A stretch of 64,000 nucleotides of DNA from Diacronema lutheri (lineage: Eukaryota > Haptophyta > Pavlovophyceae > Pavlovales > Pavlovaceae). Of the stretch, positions 37,190 through 49,100 are shown piece by piece. Both the position numbers and the translations under genes were made by a program. The DNA lies in the NCBI GenBank assembly GCA_019448385.1, contig JAGTXO010000047.1, positions 186,001-250,000 of the forward strand, in the 5' to 3' direction. The number at the start of each line of letters is the position of its first letter. Position 1 is the stretch's first letter. Below the pieces are notes generated by a model that searched no databases, had not been told where the DNA came from, and saw nothing but the letters and a program-made list of their open reading frames with translations.

Positions 37190-40100
37190 ATGCCCCACGC
37201 CAGAGCGCAAGCTGGCGCTCGCGCGTTCGCGCTATCGACCGCCTACGCGTTCTTCAAGGTGGCGCTCATCGCGATGCCCGTCGGCACTCTCGCCGTGGCG
37301 CCCGTCGGCGCTGTAGCCATGGGGCGCGCGGAGGCGGCAAGCGCCGCGCTGATTGCGGCCGTTCAGTCGGTGCCCGCGGCGGAGACTTTCCCGCGCCGGC
37401 AGCTGACGGCGGTGCCGCTCTCGGCGATTGAGTCCTTCGACCCCGCTTCGACCGTCTGCCCAAGAATCGGCCCGCTCGAGCTGCGCGTCACAGTCGAGGG
37501 CGGCAACTTCAGCAACGGCAACGTGAGCTTCTTCTTCTTCCCGCCGATCGGCCCCGACGTATGGAATGTGACGCAGCTGACGCCGATGCACAACATGTCT
37601 GGGTGCGCCTCTAACGGCTGCGTGACCGTCAGGAACACGCCGCCGCCCCCGCCCGTCGACTGCCCCGACCAGGTCCTCGTGAACGAATACCTCACGCCCC
37701 CGACGGACGCGGGCGACGGCTGCCTCCTCTTCCTCTTCGACGTGCCGACGCATGTCCTGTCGGGGATGCCGCCGGGCTGCCTCTTTGAGATCAGCTTTAC
37801 CGTCTTTGAGCACCCCGTGGACGGCGCGTACATCTCCGGCCTGTCCGGCGGCTGGTCGGATTCGCGCGTCTTCCAATGCTCCTACTCGCCATCAAGAGGC
37901 GTCTCGTGCAGCGGGCCGCTCGCGCCGACCGTCCCGCCGCTGCCCTACATGATCTTCAACCGAATCCCATGCGCGCTCTCGCCGAGCCCACCGCCAAGCC
38001 CGCCGCCGCCAAGCCCGCCGCCAAGCCCGCCGCCGAGCCCGCCGCCGCCGAGCCCGCCGCCGAGCCCGCCACCGCCGAGCCCGCCGCCGAGCCCGCCGCC
38101 GCCGAGCCCGCCGCCGAGCCCGCCGCCGCCGAGCCCGCCGCCGAGCCCGCCGCCGCCGAGCCCGCCGCCAAGCCCGCCGCCGCCGCTCGCGCCACCGCCG
38201 GGCGGCGGCCTGTTGCCCGACGGCGGGGGCGGGGGCGACCCGCTGCCGCCCGCCCCACCGCCGAGCCCGCCGCCGCCATTGTGCAGCGCCGTTGGTGAGC
38301 TCAAGCTGACGATCAACGTGCGCGGCAACATCCGTGGCGCCGGCCAGCACATCAACGTGTCCTACTTCCCGCCGATCGGGCCCGACCTGTGGGACTGGGC
38401 GAACCCGGGCCCCGTGCCCGGTCTGCAGCACTGCGCCAACGGCACTTTCTCCCAGTCGGCCACGTGTGGCTCAAGCTTCGATGCAAACTTCGAGCAGACA
38501 CTGAACACGATCGAGTGCCCGCTCATGCCCACAGTCAACGAGTACCTCACGCCGCCCACGTCCGAGGGCCTCTCGTGCCTCGCCTTCCTCTTCACCGTGC
38601 CGAGCGGCGTGATCCTCACAGAGACCTCCTCGTGCCCACTCGAAGTCACCGCCACCGTCACCGAAATCAATGGGACCTACAGCTCGGCAATCACGGCCGG
38701 CTCGCGGAGCGGCGACGTCACGTTCATGTGCTCGAGCGTGACGGCCACGTGCACCGTGCGCGTCATCTTCGCCACCATCCCGTGCGACCGCTCGCCGCCG
38801 CCGCCCAGCCCGCCGCCTCCCAGCCCGCCGCCGAGCCCGCCGCCCAGCCCGCCTCCCAGCCCGCCGCCTCCGCCGCTCTGCCCCTTCGTCGGTGACCTTG
38901 CGCTCACCATCTTCGTGCGAGGCGATTTGAACAACCCGCTGCCCGCCGGCGTGGGCAAGTACGCCGACGTGTTCGCCTACGTGCCCGCCGGCCTCGACTA
39001 CGAGAGCGGCTTCAGCAATGACACGGCGCTCCTCATCGACAAGTGCGCGGACGCGCCGCAGAATGTGTCGCGCTGCTCGGTCGTGCCCGAGCCGGCGTAC
39101 TCGTGCCCGGGCGCGCCGCTCGTCAACGACTTCTTGCTGCCGCCGGGCGTGGACGGGCTGACGGCGCTCAAGCTCAAGGTGTGCATCAGCGACGAGGTCG
39201 AGCTGCGCACGTGCGACCCGTTCAACAGCTGCGCCTTCTCCGTGCGCGCGCGCCTCGCCAAGGTGGCGGGCACGGGTGGCGCCGGACTCCCAGGCTACGT
39301 GCGGAACGCCCCTAGCAACCTCGCGAGCGTCTTCCAGATCGCTGAGGATCCCGGCTCGTGCACGACGGCGGGCCCGCCGCCGAGCCCAACACCGATGCCG
39401 CGGTGCACCGACATTGAGATTCCGCAAATTCTCTGCGTCCCTGCACCACCAAGCCCGCCGCCAACCCCGCCGCCGAGCCCGCCGCCGAGCCCGCCGCCAA
39501 GCCCGCCGCCGCCGAGCCCGTCGCCGCCTAGCCCTCCGCCCAGCCCACCGCCGAGCCCGCCGCCAAGCCCGCCGCCACCCAGCCCGCCGCCACCGAGCCC
39601 GCCGCCGAGCCCGCCGCCGAGCCCGCCGCCGAGCCCGCCGCCGAGCCCGCCGCCGAGCCCGCCGCCGCCGAGCCCACCGCCACCGAGCCCGCCACCGAGC
39701 CCGCCACCGAGCCCGCCACCGAGCCCGCCGCCAAGCCCGCCGCCGCCAAGTTCGCCGCCACCAAGGCCCCCGCCGAGCCCGCCGCCGAGCCCGCCGCCAA
39801 GCCCGCCGCCGCCCAGCCCGCCGCCGCCGAGCCCGCCGCCCAGCCCGCCGCCGAGCCCGCCGCCGCCCAGCCCGCCGCCACCGCGCCCGCCGCCAAGCCC
39901 GCCACCGAGCCCGCCACCCAGCCCGCCGCCACCAAGCCCACCGCCGCCGAACCCGCCGCCTAGCCCGCCGCCCAGCCCGCCGCCGCCCAGCCCGCCGCCG
40001 CCCCGCCCGCCGCCGAGCCCGCCACCGAGCCCGCCGCCCAGCCCGCCGCCAAGCCCGCCGCCGAGCCCGCCGCCGAGCCCGCCGCCAAGCCCGCCGCCAA

Positions 40101-43100
40101 GCCCGCCGCCGAGCCCGTCGCCAAGCCCGCCGCCAAGCCCGCCACCGAGCCCGCCACCGAGCCCGCCACCGAGCCCGCCACCGAGCCCGCCGCCGAGCCC
40201 GCCACCGAGCCCGCCGCCGAGCCCGCCGCCTAGCCCGCCACCGAGCCCGCCGCCAAGCCCGCCGCCAAGCCCGCCGCCCAGCCCGCCGCCGCCCAGCCCG
40301 CCGCCGCCGAGCCCGCCGCCGAGCCCGCCGCCAAGCCCGCCGCCAAGCCCGCCGCCGAGCCCGCCGCCGAGCCCGCCGCCAAGCCCGCCGCCAAGCCCGC
40401 CGCCGAGCCCGTCGCCAAGCCCGCCGCCAAGCCCGCCACCGAGCCCGCCACCGAGCCCGCCACCGAGCCCGCCACCGAGCCCGCCACCGAGCCCGCCACC
40501 GAGCCCGCCGCCAAGCCCGCCGCCAAGCCCGCCGCCCAGCCCGCCGCCGCCCAGCCCGCCGCCGCCCAGCCCACCGCCGAGCCCGCCGCCGAGCCCGCCG
40601 CCGAGCCCGCCGCCGAGCCCGCCGCCGAGCCCGCCGCCGAGCCCGCCACCGAGCCCGCCACCGAGCCCGCCACCAAGCCCGCCACCGAGCCCGCCGCCAA
40701 GCCCGCCGCCAAGCCCGCCGCCCAGCCCGCCGCCGCCCAGCCCGCCGCCGCCCAGCCCACCGCCGAGCCCGCCGCCGAGCCCGCCGCCGAGCCCGCCGCC
40801 GAGCCCGCCGCCGAGCCCGCCGCCGAGCCCGCCGCCGAGCCCGCCACCAAGCCCGCCGCCGAGCCCGCCGCCGAGCCCGCCGCCGAGCCCGCCGCCGAGC
40901 CCGCCGCCGCCGAGCCCGCCGCCGCCCAGCCCACCGCCGAGCCCGCCGCCGAGCCCGCCGCCGAGCCCGCCGCCGAGCCCGCCGCCGAGCCCGCCACCAA
41001 GCCCGCCGCCGAGCCCGCCACCAAGCCCGCCACCGAGCCCGCCACCGAGCCCGCCACCGAGCCCGCCGCCAAGCCCGCCGCCGCCAAGCCCGCCGCCGCC
41101 AAGCCCGCCGCCGAGCCCGCCGCCGAGCCCGCCACCGAGCCCGCCACCGAGCCCGCCACCGAGCCCGCCACCGAGCCCGCCGCCAAGCCCGCCGCCAAGC
41201 CCGCCGCCAAGCCCGCCACCAAGCCCGCCACCAAGCCCGCCGCCCAGCCCGCCGCCGCCCAGCCCGCCGCCGCCAAGCCCGCCGCCGAGCCCGCCGCCGA
41301 GCCCGCCGCCAAGCCCGCCGCCAAGCCCGCCGCCAAGCCCGCCGCCAAGCCCGCCGCCAAGGCCGCCGCCGAGCCCGCCGCCAAGCCCGCCGCCAAGCCC
41401 GCCGCCAAGCCCGCCGCCAAGCCCGCCGCCAAGCCCGCCGCCAAGCTTGCCGCCAAGCCCGCCACCAAGCCCGCCACCAAGCCCCCCGCCGAGCCCCCCG
41501 CCGAGCCCCCCGCCGAGCCCGCCGCCGCCAAGCCCGCCGCCGCCGAGCCCGCCGCCAAGCCCGCCGCCAAGCCCGCCACCGAGCCCGCCGCCAAGCCCGC
41601 CGCCAAGCCCGCCGCCAAGCCCGCCGCCGAGCCCGCCGCCGAGCCCGCCGCCAAGCCCGCCACCGAGCCCGCCACCGAGCCCGCCACCGAGCCCGCCACC
41701 GAGCCCGCCACCGAGCCCGCCACCGAGCCCGCCACCGAGCCCGCCGCCAAGCCCGCTGCCAAGCCCGCCGCCCAGCCCGCCGCCGCCCAGCCCGCCGCCG
41801 CCGAGCCCGCCGCCGAGCCCGCCGCCGAGCCCGCCGCCGAGCCCGCCGCCGAGCCCGCCGCCGAGCCCGCCACCAAGCCCGCCGCCCAGCCCGCCGCCGA
41901 GCCCGCCGCCGAGCCCGCCGCCGAGCCCGCCACCGAGCCCGCCACCGAGCCCGCCGCCAAGCCCGCCGCCAAGCCCGCCGCCAAGCCCGCCACCGAGCCC
42001 GCCGCCAAGCCCGCCGCCAAGCCCGCCGCCAAGCCCGCCGCCAAGCCCGCCGCCAAGCCCGCCGCCGCCCAGCCCGCCGCCGCCGAGCCCGCCGCCTAGC
42101 CCGCCACCGAGCCCGCCACCGAGCCCGCCACCGAGCCCGCCACCGAGCCCGCCACCGAGCCCGCCGCCAAGCCCGCCGCCAAGCCCGCCGCCGAGCCCGC
42201 CGCCGAGCCCGCCGCCGAGCCCGCCGCCGAGCCCGCCACCAAGCCCGCCACCAAGCCCGCCACCAAGCCCCCCGCCGAGCCCGCCGCCGCCGAGCCCGCC
42301 GCCGCCGAGCCCGCCGCCAAGCCCGCCGCCAAGCCCGCCACCGAGCCCGCCACCGAGCCCGCCGCCAAGCCCGCCGCCAAGCCCGCCGCCAAGCCCGCCG
42401 CCAAGCCCGCCGCCAAGCCCGCCGCCAAGCCCGCCGCCGCCCAGCCCGCCGCCGCCCAGCCCACCGCCTAGCCCGCCGCCGAGCCCGCCGCCAAGCCCGC
42501 CGCCAAGCCCGCCGCCAAGCCCGCCGCCAAGCCCGCCGCCAAGCCCGCCGCCGAGCCCGCCGCCGAGCCCGCCGCCGAGCCCGCCGCCGAGCCCGCCGCC
42601 GAGCCCGCCGCCGAGCCCGCCACCGAGCCCGCCACCGAGCCCGCCGCCGAGCCCGCCGCCGAGCCCGCCGCCGAGCCCGCCACCGAGCCCGCCGCCGAGC
42701 CCGCCGCCAAGCCCGCCGCCGGGCCCGCCGCCGAGCCCGCCGCCGAGCCCGCCGCCGAGCCCGCCACCAAGCCCGCCACCAAGCCCGCCACCAAGCCCCC
42801 CGCCGAGCCCGCCGCCGCCGAGCCCGCCGCCGCCGAGCCCGCCGCCAAGCCCGCCGCCAAGCCCGCCACCGAGCCCGCCACCGAGCCCGCCGCCAAGCCC
42901 GCCGCCAAGCCCGCCGCCAAGCCCGCCGCCAAGCCCGCCGCCAAGCCCGCCGCCGCCCAGCCCGCCGCCGCCCAGCCCACCGCCTAGCCCGCCGCCGAGC
43001 CCGCCGCCAAGCCCGCCGCCAAGCCCGCCGCCAAGCCCGCCGCCAAGCCCGCCGCCAAGCCCGCCGCCGAGCCCGCCGCCGAGCCCGCCGCCGAGCCCGC

Positions 43101-46100
43101 CGCCGAGCCCGCCGCCGAGCCCGCCACCGAGCCCGCCACCGAGCCCGCCACCGAGCCCGCCGCCGAGCCCGCCACCGAGCCCGCCGCCGAGCCCGCCACC
43201 GAGCCCGCCGCCGAGCCCGCCGCCAAGCCCGCCACCGAGCCCGCCACCGAGCCCGCCACCGAGCCCGCCACCGAGCCCGCCGCCAAGCCCGCCGCCAAGC
43301 CCGCCGCCGAGCCCGCCGCCAAGCCCGCCGCCAAGCCCGCCGCCGCCCAGCCCGCCGCCGCCCAGCCCGCCGCCCAGCCCGCCGCCGAGCCCGCCGCCGA
43401 GCCCGCCGCCGAGCCCGCCGCCGAGCCCGCCGCCGAGCCCGCCACCAAGCCCGCCGCCAAGCCCGCCGCCAAGCCCGCCGCCAAGCCCGCCGCCAAGCCC
43501 GCCGCCAAGCCCGCCGCCGCCAAGCCCCCCACCGCCGAGCCCACCGCCAAGCCCGCCGCCAAGCCCGCCGCCCAGTCCGCCACCGAGCCCGCCGCCAAGC
43601 CCGCCGCCGAGCCCGCCGCCGAGCCCGCCGCCAAGCCCGCCGCCGCCCAGCCCGCCGCCGCCGAGCCCGCCGCCGAGCCCGCCACCGAGCCCGCCACCGA
43701 GCCCGCCACCGAGCCCGCCACCGAGCCCGCCGCCGAGCCCGCCGCCAAGCCCGCCGCCAAGCCCGCCGCCAAGCCCGCCGCCAAGCCCGCCGCCAAGCCC
43801 GCCGCCGAGCCCGCCGCCAAGCCCGCCGCCAAGCCCGCCGCCAAGCCCGCCGCCAAGCCCGCCGCCGCCAAGCTCCCCACCGCCGAGCCCACCGCCAAGC
43901 CCGCCGCCAAGCCCGCCGCCCAGTCCGCCACCGAGCCCGCCGCCGAGCCCGCCGCCAAGCCCGCCGCCAAGCCCGCCGCCAAGCCCGCCGCCGCCAAGCC
44001 CCCCACCGCCGAGCCCACCGCCAAGCCCGCCGCCAAGCCCGCCGCCCAGTCCGCCACCGAGCCCGCCGCCAAGCCCGCCGCCGAGCCCGCCGCCAAGCCC
44101 GCCGCCAAGCCCGCCGCCGAGCCCGCCGCCGAGCCCGCCGCCGAGCCCGCCGCCAAGCCCGCCGCCGCCCAGCCCGCCGCCGCCGAGCCCGCCGCCGAGC
44201 CCGCCGCCAAGCCCGCCGCCAAGCCCGCCGCCAAGCCCGCCGCCAAGTCCGCCGCCAAGCCCGCCGCCGCCCAGCCCGCCGCCGCCCAGCCCGCCGCCCA
44301 GCCCGCCGCCAAGCCCGCCGCCAAGCCCGCCGCCAAGCCCGCCGCCAAGCCCGCCTCCAAGCCCTCCTCCAAGTCCTCCACCTCCGAGCCCCCCGCCGCC
44401 CAGCCCGCCACCGAGCCCGCCGCCAAGCCCGCCGCCGAGCCCGCCGCCAAGCCCGCCGCCAAGCCCGCCGCCAAGCCCGCCGCCAAGTCCGCCGCCAAGC
44501 CCGCCGCCGCCCAGCCCGCCGCCGCCGAGCCCGCCGCCAAGCCCGCCGCCAAGCCCGCCGCCAAGCCCGCCGCCAAGCCCGCCGCCAAGCCCGCCGCCAA
44601 GCCCGCCACCGAGATCGCCACCGAGATCGCCGCCAAGCCCGCCGCCAAGCCCGCCGCCAAGCCCGCCGCCGCCGAGCCCGCCACCACCGAGCCCGCCGCC
44701 CAGCCCGCCGCCCAGTCCGCCGCCCAGCCCGCCGCCCAGCCCACCGCCCAGCCCACCGCCGCCCAGCCCGCCGCCACCGAGCCCGCCGCCAAGCCCGCCG
44801 CCGCCGAGCCCGCCACCACCGAGCCCGCCGCCCAGCCCGCCGCCCAGCCCGCCGCCCAGCCCGCCGCCCAGCCCGCCGCCCAGCCCGCCGCCGCCCAGCC
44901 CGCCGCCGCCAAGCCCGCCGCCAAGCCCGCCGCCAAGCCCGCCGCCAAGCCCGCCGCCGCCGAGCCCGCCTCCACCGAGCCTGCCGCCAAGCCCGCCGCC
45001 AAGCCCGCCGCCCAGCCCGCCGCCGCCCAGCCCGCCGCCGCCCAGCCCACCGCCGAGCCCGCCGCCGAGCCCGCCGCCGAGCTTGCCGCCGAGCCCGCCG
45101 CCGAGCCCGCCGCCGAGCCCGCCGCCAAGCCCGCCGCCAAGCCCGCCGCCGAGCCCGCCGCCGAGCCCGCCGCCGAGCCCGCCGCCGAGCCCGCCGCCGC
45201 CGAGCCCGCCGCCGCCCAGCCCACCGCCGAGCCCGCCGCCGAGCCCGCCGCCGAGCCCGCCGCCGAGCCCGCCACCGAGCCCGCCACCGGGCCCGCCACC
45301 GAGCCCGCCACCAAGCCCGCCGCCGAGCCCGCCACCGAGCCCGCCGCCAAGCCCGCCGCCGCCAAGCCCGCCGCCGCCAAGCCCGCCGCCGAGCCCGCCA
45401 CCGAGCCCGCCACCGAGCCCGCCACCGAGCCCGCCACCGAGCCCGCCACCGAGCCCGCCACCGAGCCCGCCACCGAGCCCGCCGCCAAGCCCGCCGCCAA
45501 GCCCGCCACCAAGCCCGCCGCCAAGCCCGCCGCCAAGCCCGCCGCCGCCCAGCCCGCCGCCGCCCAGCCCACCGCCGAGCCCGCCGCCGAGCCCGCCGCC
45601 GAGCCCGCCGCCGAGCCCGCCGCCGAGCCCGCCGCCAAGCCCGCCGCCAAGCCCGCCGCCGCCGAGTCCCCCACCGCCGAGCCCGCCGCCAAGCCCGCCG
45701 CCGAGCCCGCCGCCAAGCCCGCCGCCAAGCCCGCCGCCAAGCCCGCCGCCAAGCCCGCCGCCGCCCAGCCCGCCGCCGCCCAGCCCGCCGCCGCCGAGCC
45801 CGCCGCCGAGCCCGCCGCCAAGCCCGCCGCCAAGCCCGCCGCCAAGCCCGCCGCCAAGCCCGCCGCCAAGCGTGCCGCCGAGCCCGCCGCCAAGCCCGCC
45901 GCCAAGCCCGCCGCCAAGCCCGCCGCCAAGCCCGCCGCCAAGCCCGCCGCCAAGCCCGCCACCAAGCCCGCCACCAAGCCCGCCACCAAGCCCGCCACCA
46001 AGCCCCCCGCCGAGCCCCCCGCCGAGCCCGCCGCCGCCGAGTCCCCCACCGCCGAGCCCGCCGCCAAGCCCGCCGCCGAGCCCGCCGCCAAGCCCGCCGC

Positions 46101-49100
46101 CAAGCCCGCCGCCAAGCCCGCCGCCAAGCCCGCCGCCAAGCCCGCCGCCGCCCAGCCCGCCGCCGCCAAGCCCGCCGCCGAGCCCGCCGCCAAGCCCGCC
46201 GCCGCCCAGCCCGCCGCCGCCGAGCCCGCCGCCAAGCCCGCCGCCGAGCCCGCCGCCAAGCCCGCCGCCAAGCCCGCCGCCAAGCCCGCCGCCAAGTCCG
46301 CCGCCAAGCCCGCCGCCGCCCAGCCCGCCGCCGCCGAGCCCGCCGCCAAGCCCGCCGCCAAGCCCGCCGCCAAGCCCGCCGCCAAGCCCGCCGCCGAGCC
46401 CGCCGCCGAGCCCGCCGCCGAGCCCGCCACCGAGCCCGCCGCCAAGCCCGCCGCCAAGCCCGCCGCCGCCGAGCCCGCCATCACCGAGCCCGCCGCCCAG
46501 CCCGCCGCCCAGTCCGCCGCCCAGCCCGCCGCCCAGCCCACCGCCCAGCCCACCGCCGCCCAGCCCGCCGCCACCGAGCCCGCCGCCAAGCCCGCCGCCG
46601 CCGAGCCCGCCACCACCGAGCCCGCCGCCCAGCCCGCCGCCCAGCCCGCCGCCCAGCCCGCCGCCCAGCCCGCCGCCCAGCCCGCCGCCGCCCAGCCCGC
46701 CGCCGCCAAGCCCGCCGCCAAGCCCGCCGCCAAGCCCGCCGCCAAGCCCGCCGCCGCCGAGCCCGCCTCCACCGAGCCTGCCGCCAAGCCCGCCGCCAAG
46801 CCCGCCGCCCAGCCCGCCGCCGCCCAGCCCGCCGCCGCCCAGCCCACCGCCGAGCCCGCCGCCGAGCCCGCCGCCGAGCCCGCCGCCGAGCCCGCCGCCG
46901 AGCCCGCCGCCGAGCCCGCCGCCAAGCCCGCCGCCAAGCCCGCCGCCGAGCCCGCCGCCGAGCCCGCCGCCGAGCCCGCCGCCGAGCCCGCCGCCGCCCA
47001 GCCCGCCGCCGCCCAGCCCACCGCCGAGCCCGCCGCCGAGCCCGCCGCCGAGCCCGCCGCCGAGCCCGCCACCGAGCCCGCCACCGGGCCCGCCACCGAG
47101 CCCGCCACCAAGCCCGCCGCCGAGCCCGCCACCGAGCCCGCCACCGAGCCCGCCGCCAAGCCCGCCGCCGCCAAGCCCGCCGCCGCCAAGCCCGCCGCCG
47201 AGCCCGCCACCGAGCCCGCCACCGAGCCCGCCACCGAGCCCGCCACCGAGCCCGCCACCGAGCCCGCCACCGAGCCCGCCGCCAAGCCCGCCGCCAAGCC
47301 CGCCACCAAGCCCGCCGCCAAGCCCGCCGCCAAGCCCGCCGCCGCCCAGCCCGCCGCCGCCCAGCCCACCGCCGAGCCCGCCGCCGAGCCCGCCGCCGAG
47401 CCCGCCGCCGAGCCCGCCGCCGAGCCCGCCGCCAAGCCCGCCGCCAAGCCCGCCGCCGCCGAGTCCCCCACCGCCGAGCCCGCCGCCAAGCCCGCCGCCG
47501 AGCCCGCCGCCAAGCCCGCCGCCAAGCCCGCCGCCAAGCCCGCCGCCAAGCCCGCCGCCGCCCAGCCCGCCGCCGCCGAGCCCGCCGCCGAGCCCGCCGC
47601 CAAGCTTGCCGCCAAGCCCGCCGCCAAGCCCGCCGCCAAGCCCGCCGCCAAGCCCGCCGCCGAGCCCGCCGCCAAGCCCGCCGCCAAGCCCGCCGCCAAG
47701 CCCGCCGCCAAGCCCGCCGCCAAGCCCGCCGCCAAGCCCGCCACCAAGCCCGCCACCAAGCCCGCCACCAAGCCCGCCACCAAGCCCCCCGCCGAGCCCC
47801 CCGCCGAGCCCGCCGCCGCCGAGTCCCCCACCGCCGAGCCCGCCGCCAAGCCCGCCGCCGAGCCCGCCGCCAAGCCCGCCGCCAAGCCCGCCGCCAAGCC
47901 CGCCGCCAAGCCCGCCGCCGCCCAGCCCGCCGCCGCCAAGCCCGCCGCCGAGCCCGCCGCCAAGCCCGCCGCCGCCCAGCCCGCCGCCGCCGAGCCCGCC
48001 GCCAAGCCCGCCGCCGAGCCCGCCGCCAAGCCCGCCGCCAAGCCCGCCGCCAAGCCCGCCGCCAAGTCCGCCGCCAAGCCCGCCGCCGCCCAGCCCGCCG
48101 CCGCCGAGCCCGCCGCCAAGCCCGCCGCCAAGCCCGCCGCCAAGCCCGCCGCCAAGCCCGCCGCCGAGCCCGCCGCCGAGCCCGCCGCCGAGCCCGCCAC
48201 CGAGCCCGCCGCCAAGCCCGCCGCCAAGCCCGCCGCCAAGCCCGCCGCCGCCGAGCCCGCCACCACCGAGCCCGCCGCCCAGCCCGCCGCCCAGCCCGCC
48301 GCCCAGCCCGCCGCCCAGCCCACCGCCCAGCCCACCGCCGCCCAGCCCGCCGCCACCGAGCCCGCCGCCAAGCCCGCCGCCGCCGAGCCCGCCACCACCG
48401 AGCCCGCCGCCCAGCCCGCCGCCCAGCCCGCCGCCCAGCCCGCCGCCCAGCCCGCCGCCCAGCCCGCCGCCGCCCAGCCCGCCGCCGCCAAGCCCGCCGC
48501 CAAGCCCGCCGCCAAGCCCGCCGCCAAGCCCGCCGCCGCCGAGCCCGCCTCCACCGAGCCTGCCACCAAGCCCGCCGCCAAGCCCGCCGCCCAGCCCGCC
48601 GCCCAGCCCGCCGCCGCCGCCTGTTTGCCCATTTGTCGGCGATGTCGAGCTGACCGTGCAGGTGGGCGGCGACCTGGACGACCTGGACGAATGGGTTGAC
48701 ATCTTTCCTTTTCAGCCCGACTTTGGGTCGCCCGGCGATTGGCTTGCTGAGCCCGAGACGTCACCAATCGTCGTGGAGTGCGCGCGGGTGGGCGGGCCAT
48801 CTTGCGCCTCGCAAGCGCGTATCACGTGCGCACTCAAGCCGATCGTGAGCGCGTACCTGCAGCCGCCCGACGCACTCAGCGGCAACTCGTCGCTCAAGTT
48901 TTTGGCGTGCACAACTGCGGCATCCGAGCTGCGCACGTGCAGTGGCGTCAACGGCTTTTATGATGGTTGTGAGTTCAGCTACGTGATGAGCGTCACGACG
49001 GTACCTGGAACGGGAGGGAACGGATTGCCGCCGTGGCAAAGCACCGTCGGACCATTGCAGGTGTCCGAGCCGCTCGCCTTCTCGCCGGCAAGTTGCGACG

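Noticed and set aside
39295-48702. Open frames of up to 3,135 codons on the minus strand (Gly-rich) and 3,125 on the plus strand (Arg-rich)
   Set aside because: They are by-products of the stop-free (AGCCCGCCNCCN)n repeat. The pherophorin frame alone joins folded domains on both sides.
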